Positions 11,458 through 23,800 of a DNA stretch of 64,000 bases are shown here, piece after piece. The first letter of the stretch is position 1; each line of letters opens with the position of its first letter. The notes under the pieces were generated by a model. That model had not been told where the DNA came from. It saw only the letters and a list, made by a program, of their open reading frames with translations, and made no database searches. The stretch lies in NCBI GenBank assembly GCA_964017185.1, contig OZ024874.1, positions 52,666,856 to 52,730,855 on the forward strand, written 5' to 3'. Source of the DNA: Rugalucina vietnamica (Eukaryota; Mollusca; Bivalvia; Lucinida; Lucinidae). Position numbers and translations under genes: made by a program.

Positions 11458-14400
11458 CTAAAACACATGGGAGAATAAAAACATTAGTCAACAAGCATGA
11501 AGTGTAGTGATATTAAATAAACACACATAAATTTACATATATTTACTTGGAAAAAAATCTTTATTACACTTTGTAACTTACATTATCTTCCAATGTGAAA
11601 CTGTTTTTATTGTTTATTGACCTGCAAATGTTGTGTCATTTATGAGTTGACAATTTACACTAGTTGGTTGTCTGTTGCAACAAGGCTTTCATTAACACTA
11701 TACAGACTAAAATGTTTCAATTCTCAACGTGTTTATTAAATCAATTTCTCGAACCTGAAAACTACTAACTAGTCTGAATGACTAATAAGCAGCTTACGTT
11801 ACTAAATCGGGAACTTCTTTCAAGGATGCGTAGGTTCCAGTAAATACCAAGAGACGTCTTTCAAATGGTGTTGGCACAACATAGTATTCAACTGAAATTA
11901 TATAAAAGTATTTAATTCGAATGAAATCAAACCAACTTCAGACAAGAAATAACACAGATTATGGAACAGTGCTAACACTTAGCGCTTGCCAAGAGTACAC
12001 CCTCACTTGCTTCCATCCAAAATACAACTTTTCAAATTTGAGCCGCCGCATAAGAAAACCATGCATAGGCGAAAACGAGGAAGCAGATCAGCTGTGCAGT
12101 AACTACACAGTTGATCAATGCCTTTGTTTTCGCTACACAGATAGTACAGGGATTATTTTCTGGGGAGATTGTGAGAGATTCTCTCGTTTTTTGGTGGAAA
12201 ATCTCATTGAAATTGGATAAATAGGAGGAAAAATCTCATGCAAAACAGTTATTTTCACAAACCATTTTGCCAGTTTTCCTGCAGAAAATTCACAATTTCT
12301 CGCTAGTTTTGGCCTTGTGAGAGATTTTCTATCAAGGCATTTTGGAGCCAGAATTATTGCTGTAGTACAATCCTTCTTAAATCCAAAATTTCAAGCTTCT
12401 AGCCTGTTTCTGTGCAGGCTGGTTTCTGTCGGACCTGGTCAGAAATCCAAATTGTTTTCACATGCAAAGGCTCATTTCACATTGTTTAGGACCTATATGG
12501 TGCTTCTATGCTTCCAACGTGGGAAGTCATTCTAGAACTGCCTTGGATGATCAGTAAAGAATGTACTGGTACAACTGGGGGAAATAAATTCGATATTACG
12601 TGGCTACAAATTTGACCAAACCGTGTATTCTGAATCTGCAAACCTTTTTATTTTTTTCATCAGGAAAACATGTCCGTTAAATGTGTACCCGCTTAAACCC
12701 CACTTTTATACAGTAAAACTGGGGTATACAGGGGTATATCTATTTTTCTGATTTTTGCTCCAAAACATATATTGTGGGTTCCTCATAGAACACCCATGAC
12801 GAGGCGATTCTAACGTGTACGCATAATCTGTTTTAAGCAAAATATTAAAAATATCATTTTTTTTCAATGGATTTTTCAATTTTTAATGCTGAAAAAAATC
12901 TCAGCATGGGCAAGTTGTCGTAATGCACTTACTTTTGGACTTTCTTGTCTCTTCTCTCTCACTTGCCCATTTCTGTTTTAGCAACTCCTCTGGAAAAAAT
13001 ATATTGTTTGATATTATAATGTCTGGAACATGTACACACATTATATGTTTCCTACCGTTTTTCGTATATGATTCTATGTTAAATTCTAAGATTTTGTCAA
13101 ATTTTATAGAAATCTCTGCTTGAGTTACACAAAACATTACACAATAGATTAGAAACTTATTTTTCGACTGCAATAAACTTCATGTCAGTGCCTGGAACTC
13201 GAGATTTCAAACAATTCTTGGGCAATCTCACAAAAGAAATCTTCAGAGGTCCTTGGAAAAATTTCTCAAACAGATTTTGCTGATAAACCTTTTATAAGGG
13301 CCAGGAATGATGTTGAAATGTTTGCATTGCTATTTGATTTCCTCATTGTAAATAATTTCATGTACATTTTCAAACCTTAGTAGAGGTTAAAAACCCTATT
13401 TGTACTGGACCTGCATACCTTCTGTTGGCGCCCTTCCAGTAGAACCAGTATCTTCAGACACAGTCACCTTAGCTTCTCCTGTAGAAAGGAAAAAAAACTT
13501 GGTGTAATCATTGAGACAGTGTAAGCAAGAAAGTTAATAACCACAAGTTTTTTTTTTAGTTCATTTTTCTTTTTTATAACTTGACGTCTTGACACGGAGG
13601 GAACAAGCCAAGCATAGCATAAGGGGACCAGTGATCGATAAAAAATAGCCATGTTCGATAAATTTTCGAATCAGACATGCCTTGGAGAATGCATGTGTAC
13701 ATACCATATCAAAGCTTGAACTTTCGCCATGTTTTTCAATATGTCAATTTATGATGTCATCACGCCATGTTCTAAGTGAAGTCATTTTAACACACCCACC
13801 ATCATACAGCACGAATCAGGGTCAGGTGGACCATTGGATCACCTTCTTTTTCTCTCCAAAACGGCGGCTAACTTGGAAGGTGTGTACATTTTTAGAAAGA
13901 ATAATTATTGTTTACCTATAGTGCCCTCTCGCCATGAATTTTCATAAAGTTTAAGAAATAAAGTAGCGAAATGAGGTGGTAAAAAGCATAATCGCCCATA
14001 GAAACAATGGAAAACTGTTGAAATAAGAGCTGTCGCAGGACAGCGTAGCTCGCCTGACTTGTGCTATGCCACTACATCTGTTAAAATCTATGACCCATGA
14101 CCTTGACCTCAAGGTCACTCAGGTGGGTCATGATGGTACAACATAAAACTTCAGACCAATGCAAAGTATCAACTTGATCAATTTACATGTTCAAGAGATA
14201 CAGACTTATAAAAACATTAACCAAAACTTAAACACAAAACTTCCAAGTCCGACCTCAAGGTCATCCAGGTGAGTTGTGATGTACAGCATAAAACCTGAGA
14301 CCAATATCTATCAACCTGCAAGTATCAACTTTATCCATCAACATGTTCAAGAGATTTAGACTTTAACCAAAAAATTTAACAGAAAATTTCTAAGTCTGTG

Positions 14401-17400
14401 ACCTTGACCTCAAGGTCACCCAGGGTAGGTCATGATGGTACTGCATAAAACTTCAGACCAATATCTACCAACATGCAAAGTATCAACTCGATCAATCAAC
14501 ATGGTCAAGAGATATAAACTTACAAAAAACTTAAATCAAAAACTTAAACACAAAATTTCTAAGTCTGTGACCTTGACCTCAAGGTCACCGAGAGTGAGTC
14601 ATGATGGTACTGCATAAAACTTCAGACCAATATCTAGCAACATACAAAGTATCAACTCAATCCATCAATATGGTCAAGAGATATAGAAGACTTACAAAAA
14701 CTTTAACCAAAAACTTAAACACAAAATTTCTAAGTCCGTGACCTTGACCTCAAGGTCACCCAGGGTGGGTCATGATGGTACTGCGTAAAACTTCAGACCA
14801 ATATCTAGCAACATGCAAAGTATCAAAACAATCCATCAATATGGTCAAGAGATATTGACTTACAAAAACTTTAACCAAAAACTTAAACACAAAATTTCTA
14901 AGTCTGTGACCTTGACCTCAAGGTCACCCAGGGTGGGTCATGATGGTACTGCGTAAAACTTCAGACCAATATCTAGCAACATGCAAAGTATCAAAACAAT
15001 CCATCAATATGGTCAAGAGATATTGACTTACAAAAACTTTAACCAAAAACTTAAACACAAAATTTCTACGTCCGTGACCTTGACCTCAAGGTCACCCAGG
15101 GTGGGTCATGATGGTACTGCGTAAAACTTCAGACCAATATCTAGCAACATGCAAAGTATCAAAACAATCCATCAATATGGTCAAGAGATATTGACTTACA
15201 AAAACTTTAACCAAAACAAAAACTTAAACACAAAATTTCTAAGTCCGTGACCTTGACCTCAAGGTCACCCAGGGTGGGTCATGATGGTACTGCGTAAAAC
15301 TTCAGACCAATATCTATCAACATGCAAAGTACCAACTTGATCCATCAACATGGTCAAGAGATATAGACTTCTAAAAAACTTTAACCGAAAGTGTGACGCG
15401 GACGTAAACGTAAACGTAAACGCGGACGACCGAGGTGACTACAATAGCTCTATGCACTTCGTGCAGGCGAGCTAAAAATGCTCGAAAATCACAGAAATTG
15501 TCCATTAATTGCAGCGTTATCCTATACAATTAGGAATGCAGGGATTTTTTTCGGGTGTCTCAGGGGCCGAAATAAGGCCCCATTCCCAATGAGATTTAGG
15601 TTACTTTTTTCCCAATCTGGAGAAAAAAAATCCTAATCACAACTGAAAATAAATTTCTTTAGTTCCATATACATTGTGAAATTCAAGCTCTAGTGTTTGA
15701 AATGCTGCTTAACTTTGACAATAGGTTATTATTAAATGATTTTAAATTAATGAGATTCATTTAATGTGTTAACTGGGAAAATATAATCAACTTTGATTGT
15801 TCTGAAATTTTCCCAAATACAGGGTTTACATATGAATACGTGAAACATGCATGTGCATGTACCTGTTACGTGCCTACTGCAAATAATTCAACTAGACTTT
15901 CACATAGCCAGGCTGGTTTGTGTCTTGCCTTGTTGAAACACTGGCTATTGGTTATTGAGTGGATACATTGGAGCAGTCCAGTCCTTGTGTACCTTTTTAA
16001 CTCTGTGTATTTCCTTTGATCAACTGATTTTATATTGGAAAACCAATGTGCTGCCCAAGAAGATTTTATCAGATTATTCTGGAGATAAATGGCGGCCTGC
16101 TGTGGCATGTGAAAGTAATAAATTAATAGGCTAATTAAGCCAGTTAGAGAAAAACCTTTTGGACTGTTTGATTCCACCATTATAATCATAGGAACTAGAG
16201 GACCATTGGTCCTGTAGCTCACCTGAGAGATTATCACATTGTAAGCTCATGAGATTTAAATTAATTGAGACTATGCATGGACACTATTGACCCCCGGGGC
16301 ATGGCCAAATTTGACCCAGGGGCATGACTGGCACAATTTATAATGGGGACTACCAAACATTGCTACATACAAAATATAGAAGAGGGTCTGGATGGGGTAT
16401 AATGATTAAAGAATAATGGCCTAAAAATTTTAATGAGAGTGAATAAAGAGCCAAAAATTTAATGATTAGTGAATAAGTAGGTCCTAAAAAATAATGAATA
16501 AATGAAAAATTTTAATGAATAGCAGAATAATATAATGAATAGTGAATAATAATATTTTAAAGAATAATGAATATGCTAAATTTGGCTATGGAATTGTCTT
16601 AGATGGCCTCCCTGACATTCCAGAATTTCATTTTTTTCGCCCCCAGACCCGTTTTAGCTCAAATGTTATAGTCATATTTCTGAAATCTTTGAATGTTTGG
16701 AAAGACATAGCATGTAGGGACTCACTTCATGAATCTTTTTAAAAAATGTGTCATTTCCTGAGCCAGATACTATTTCACTGTAACAGTTTTGTTTGCTTAT
16801 GTATATGTATTTTCTTTTTATTCTGTTACCCCACTTTGTCCTTATTATGCATGTTCCAATCCTATAATGATAATCTTTTCTGTGGACGGACATCACTTTG
16901 CTTTTTATATGACAGAGCATAATTATAGTGTATTTTGCAATCGGAAACAAGCCAGTACTAAAAACGTTAATGCAAATCTAACTGGCAGTTTATATGGCGC
17001 TACATAATTTTTTCCTCGCTCGCTTCGCTCGCTCGGTATTTAAGACAATTATAAAATGTTTTGTACAATCAGGCACAAGCACAAAATCATACTTCACATA
17101 GTACTCCTATGCTTACTAGTTAACTAAATAAAAACAACAGCTTTTTATTATAACTTTTACCCCTGAAGTTACAATTTTTCTTAAATTAACCTTTGATATG
17201 CATAATTGAAGAGAAAGATTCAGGGTGAAACTCAGGGCATAATTCAGTATACAGTTTGGAGGGGATTATATTCCCAACAGATTTAAACTAGAAAAAGTGC
17301 CTTGAGAGGCACGTATACCCCCGGCTGGTAGCCACCAATCCCCCTTCCCTACCCCCTACCTAAACAACCCGCCACATGCTCACCCCTGACATTGAACCTC

Positions 17401-17614
17401 ACATCACCAATGAAAGACAGTACTCTTATCAAGTACATTTTCGAAATAAGCAGTGTTAAGTACTTTGCATACAAACATGGGGGAGTGTAGTTTTAGAATG
17501 ACATATCTATTTTAGAGCGGTATACAGAGCTGACGTGTATACCCAATCTAGGACATAAGCACGGACATTGTGGGTCAGGTCCTCAGTCCTAGATTGAAAT
17601 GAAAGTAGAATGTC

Positions 17615-17646
<32 letters not shown>

Positions 17647-20600
17647 TTCTAGATCTTGACCTCAGGTCCCACCCCCACCCCCATGCATGGACCCTTGGGT
17701 CTAGCCCTTACGTGGTACCTATGTTGTGTTGTAAGCATGAACGCTTTCTGACACATGGTTGTCAAGATATAGACATACAGAATATTAACTTGGTAACTAT
17801 TGTATTTTATGTGTCCTAGATTTTGACCTTCAGTCCCACCCCTAGAGTTTGGTGCCATGGAATTTAATTCATGTAAATAGCACATTTTCAAGGTGACCTA
17901 GATTTTGACCTCTAGCCCCACCCCCGGGCATGGACCCAGGGTCTGAACTCACAGAAACAAAGCAAATCCTATAGGGTACCTATGGTTAAAATATGAATGG
18001 TTTCTGATCATTGGTTCATGAGATATACACCACCAGAGAAACTTAAACCAAAACTTTGACCCAAATAAAAGGTGACCTAGATTTTGACCTCTAGCCCCAC
18101 CCCCGGGCATGGACCCAGGGTCTGAACTCACAGAAACAAAGCAAACCCTATAGGGTACCTATGGTTAAAATATGAATGGTTTCTGATCATTAGTTCATGA
18201 GATATACACCAGCAGAGAAACTTTAACAAAAACTTTGACAAATTCCACGAACGTTCCGGAATAACGAACGAACTAACGAACGAACGGACGAACATACGAA
18301 CGGACGAACGGAAAAGCGAAAACTATATACCCGTTGGCATAAATGCCGGGGGTATAACTACTTAGAGATAACCTAGACCAGACTGTTCTTAGAGCAATCT
18401 GATTATAGTTTACAGTCATAATCCATTATCAAATCAATTTTTTGTCTGCTAATGCAACAAAGGTACTCTAGTGTCCAAAATTGTCAGATTTTTTCAGCAC
18501 CACAGAAACATTTTAGCATCACAAAAACATGTCCGTGATAGTAGAAAAATGGGGGAGGGGGTTCGGGGGTAAACAATTTTTCTTAATTTTGATCCAAAAC
18601 ATAGACTGTGGGTAGTCCTTAGAACCACCTTGCTAAGGTGGTACCCACAATCAATGTTTTGAGCAAAAATATTATTATAAACATCATTTTTGCAGCTGAA
18701 AAAAAACTCTCTGTATATAGCATGGGCAAGTTTTCATAATGATATTCTCAATGTCATTGATCTAACACATGAGCCGCATCGTGAGAAAACCGGATTTTTG
18801 CCTATGCGAAAACAAAGGCGCAGATCAGCTTCGCGGTAACCGCGAAGCTGATCAGCGCCTTTGTTTTCGCTACAGGATAGTATATTTCCTCTTCTACTTA
18901 AATCCGAAATTTCAAGCTTCTAGCTCTTTTCTGAGACTGTACAGGCCGGTTTGTGTCGGACCTGGTCGGAAACCCCAAAGACCGGTTTTCTCGCGTCGCG
19001 GCTCACATGATCTCTGGCCTTTAATGTACAGCTAAAGTGGAGAAAATTGACTTAATAAGCACCTTCAGACAGACACTTTTTACAGAACATTTTCATCTGA
19101 ATAAATAATGCCAACAGCGAATTTGTTCTAGACCAGTTTTATAAATGTATTCTGTAGGATGAATGAATTGGTTGTAATTCTGGTCTAGTTGTTAAAAGTC
19201 AGACACAAGTTGAGCACCAATTTCCCTAATTTTTTCTTCATATTTAATTATAAACAATCAAGTTTCAAACAGTGAACCATCGCCTCCCCCATTTACAGTA
19301 CCTTTCTCACTAATTGTTGCTTTTAGCCATGGATGATATCTCAACAAGTCTAACATTAGCTGAAAAATCAACTCATGGAAGTTAAGCATCAAGATCTAAA
19401 CTGTATGGTGTCCTAAATTGGTGTCTTTTGCTGTCAAAAATTAACAACTCTAAACATAACTTGTATCAGTAGAATATTTGAGTTTGGATAATGCACTAGT
19501 CATTTGAAACCATGCCCCACCTGCTAAAAGTCCCACCCTGCGGGGACTACTCGTTGGTAAAACCACTGCTGTTTTCCCCCGCAGCCTGCTATCTTTTCAT
19601 TTCACAGCCCTTTTTGTTTATATAAAGCAAACCCTGGGTATTTCCCCTGTACTGCCGTGGCAAAACTTTTGTCAAAGCCCCACTCACTTCCACGGCTATC
19701 ACCTGTACTTCCCCAGGGGTGGGGGGAGCGGGACGAGTGCATAACTTCTCAATGCCAAGCTATTAAGCTGCAAAGCTCCTTGACAAGGTTTGTAAGGTGA
19801 AAGAGTCAATATTCCTTGAATGATATTCAGTCGACACCTAACCATCAATACTGCAGTCACTTCAGTGTCCCTGGAGATTTCAGCCACGTCATGAGAAAAC
19901 CAACAATCTGCATAAACGAAAACAAAGGCGCAGATCAGCTTCGCAGTAACTGCGAAGCTGATCAGCGCCTTTGTTTTCATTACACGGAAAGTACAGTACC
20001 TCTGTTTTCTAAATCCAAAATTTCCAGCCTCTAGATAACTTCTGTGCTTGTACAGCTTGGTTTGAGTCAAACCTGTTCAGAAACCACATTTGTTGGTTTT
20101 CTCATGAGGCGGCTCATTTGTGTCTGTCACAATTATGTAAGACCTTCAGAAATCTGCATCTTTAATTGATTGTTCTCCCCGCTGACATAAGCAAGCTAGC
20201 TAACATAGTTAAACTTGCATACAGAAAAGAAGACAAACATTCTTGCATCGGTTGTTGTCATCTTGACCCATATAAAAATTATGATGAATGGACTTTCCCA
20301 TTGTTGTCAGATGGACGAGTCCACTTTCATTTTTAGGAGAACTAGAAAAAGTGCCTTGAGAGGCACGTATACCCCCGGCTGATAGCCACCAAGCCCCCTT
20401 CCCTACCCCCTACCTAAGCAACCCGGCACATGCTCACCCCTGACATTGAAGCTCACATCACCAACGAAAAACAGTACCCTTATCAAGTACATTTTAGAAA
20501 CCACCAAGCCCCCTTCCCTACCCCCTACCTAAACAACCCGGCACATGCTCACCCCTGACATTGAACCTCACATCACCAACGAAAGACAGCACCCTCATCA

Positions 20601-20785
20601 AGTACATTTTAGAAATAAGCAATGTAAAGTACTTTACATACAAACATGGGGAAGTGTAGTTTTAGAATGACATATCTATTTTAGAGTGGTATACAGAGCT
20701 GACGTGTATACCCAATCTAGGACATAAGCGCGGACATTGTGGGTCAGGTCCTCAGTCCTAGATTGAAATGAAATTAGAATGTCAT

Positions 20786-20829
<44 letters not shown>

Positions 20830-23800
20830 AAGATGTCCTAGATTTTGACCTCTAGCCCCACCCCCAGCATGTACCCTAGTGTCTAATGTCATTAGAAACA
20901 AGGCAAACCTTATAGAGTACCTATGGGGCAAGTATGAATGATTTCTTTACATGATAGTAAAAAAAAGTACAGAAAATACAATTATTAAAGAAGTTCTAGA
21001 TTTTGACCTCTAGCCCCACCCTCCGCACATAGACCCTAGAGTCTGAATCTTACATGGTACCTATGGTCTAAGTATGAATGCGTTCTGGCAAGACTTAGTG
21101 GATGTCAAGAAAACAGACTTACAGAAAGTTTATCATGGTATATATCATATAAAAATGTGTCATAGATTTTGACCTCTAGCCCCACCCCTGGGGACGGTAA
21201 CCAGGATTTGGTGACATTGAATATGAAAGCAAACCCTAAAGGGTATCTACGAACTATATAAGAATACATTCCTATGATTGTTTGTTAAGATATGAACTTG
21301 AGAGAAGAAACATTAACATTGTAAACAGCACATTTTAAAGGTGACCTAGATTTTGACCTCCAGCCCCACCCCCGGGCATGGACCCTGGGGTCCGAACTCA
21401 TGGAAACAAAGCAAACCCTATAGGGTACCTATGGTCCAAATATGAATAGTTTCTGACCATTGGTTCATGAGATATACACCTCTAGAGAAACTTTAACCAA
21501 AACTTTGACATAAATTCTACGAACGTTCCGGAATTACGAACGAAGAAACGAACTAACGAACGAACGAACGAACGAACGAACATACGAACGGAAAAGCGAA
21601 AACTATATACCCGTCGGCATAAATGCCGGGGGTATAAAGAGGATTTGCTAAAAAAAATCAGTTAACTATTTTGGAAAGTTTCTATGAGGCTTTGTGGTCT
21701 AGCAGATAATATATGCTTCTCTCAAGATGTTAAAATCAAGGTTGCACTCAGCAGTCTACAATTAAGTATCATAGAACTAGTCTTTGTGGCTTTTTAGATA
21801 AGGGATGCCTCAGGTGGGGAATACCTATATTTGCTATTAGAAATTAGTTGGGTGAAGAAGGCGGTTCTAGTAATTAACATATTTTAATGAATAATCGAGC
21901 TAATTTTAATGAATAAGCCAAAATTTTAATGACAGTGAATAAATGGCTAAATTTTTAGTGATTAGTGAATACCAGGACCCCCCATCCAGACCCTCATAGA
22001 AGCTCTGGGCCTTTTGGTTTCAGAGAAGAAGATTTTTGTTAGTTTTTCCCATTGTAAGTCTATGGAGACTATCTACCCCCGGGGCGTGGCCAAATTTGAC
22101 CCCAGGGGCATGGCTGGCACAATTTATGTAGAGGACCATTAGCCATTGCCACATACAAAATATCAAAGCTGTGTGCTCTGTGGTTTCAGAGAAGAAGATT
22201 TTTGAATTTTTTTCCCATAGCAAGTCTATTGAGACTATCAACCTTCGGGGCCTGGCCAAATTTGAACCCAGGGGCATGAATGGCACAATTTATGTAGAGG
22301 ACCATTAGCCATTGCTACATACCAAATGTCAAAGCTGTGGGCCTAGTGGTTTCAGAGAAGAAGATTTTTTAATTTTTTTCCCATAGTAAGTCTATGGAGA
22401 CTATCAACCCCCGGGGCATGGCCAAATTTGACCCCAGGGGCATGAATGGCACAATTTATGTAGAGGACTATTAGCCATTGCTACATACCAAATATCAAAG
22501 CTGTGGGCCTAGTGGTTTCAGAGAAGAAGATTTTTTTAGTTTTTCCTATTGTAGGTCTATGGAGACTATCGACCCCCGGGGCGTGGCCAAATTTGACCCC
22601 GGGGACATGATTGGCACAATTTATGTAGAGGACCATTAGCCATTGCCACATACAAAACATCAAAGCTGTGGGCCCTGTGGTTTCAGAGAAGATTTTTTAA
22701 TTTTTTTCCCATAGTAAGTCTATGGAGACTATCAACCCCCGGGGCGTGGCCAAAGGACATCTATGCCTTAGATGTGAGAAGTCCCTAAATCTCAGATTTG
22801 GTAGGACGAAATTTTCATATTATGACTATGGGGCTGAATTTCGCATTAATAGGAGAAGAAGTATATACACTTTCGTTTACAATACAGTCTGACTGATTTA
22901 ACAGAATCCAGACAATGCAACTAAATATTTTCACAACCCACCCCATCTTTGGCAAAAATGAACCATTAGACTTTGAACTGAGTTGCATTTGTTTGTCAAC
23001 CGCACTTTTCAAGCAAACAAATATGGGCTTGTTTGTCATATGAATGCTGAACAATATCCACACGTTGGTTGTTTATTGTTTTGTAATTTTAAGTTTATTT
23101 TGAAAGAAATGTTAGCTTAGTGCATAAGATCTTTAATTTACAATCTTATAGTTTATTTTTAGGTGTGTTCCCCCCGGGACCCAGCATGCCCTTTCGTCAG
23201 TTTGTGTGTTTTTCAAATTCACACATCATATCAAAGTGGCATCCTGGGTCTAGGGGGGGGAACAGGGTCAGCAAGGCGAAAATGTGTAATTTCCTGAAAA
23301 TTTCCATGAACTAAAATAAGCACAGTTGTTATGGACAATTTTGAAGACATCAACTGTAGAATTGTAAACATTCATGGTCGAATTTCTTGTCAAACCAGTG
23401 TCAGGGTGAGTATATTTAGGTTATGTATATGTTTTTATAGAGATACAGTACATGTTCAAAAGTGAATTTGCTTTCAATCTATCGTATTGCATTAATGATT
23501 AGAAATGTGAATTCCCAAACTAATGTTAAAATTGACATAAATTATGTCATTGACATTCAAAACATGCAAGAACACAATAATAATAAAGAACTAGGCAATT
23601 TCGTCTTTGAAAGTGACATATTTGTCAATTAGGGAGTATCCCAATCTAAGGCATAGATGTCCTTTGACCCCAGGGGCATGAATGGCACAATTTATGTAGA
23701 GGACCATTAGCCATTGCTACATACCAAATATCAAAGCTGTTGGCCTAGTGGTTTCAGAGAAGAAGATTTTTTTAGTTTTTTTCCTATTGTAGGTCTATGG

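Noticed and set aside
12901..13173. 90-codon minus frame between FAM162 exons
   Set aside because: No splice sites in a fitting phase, no family match, and it overlaps a MITE-B end.
13682..13730. Alternative FAM162 exon 1 on the minus strand with ATGGCGAAAGTTC and donor GTATGT
   Set aside because: The donor is good, but the phase carries two bases over and puts a stop into exon 2.
15866..16237. 123-codon minus frame
   Set aside because: No domain or codon bias, and its start lies in HINE1 sequence.
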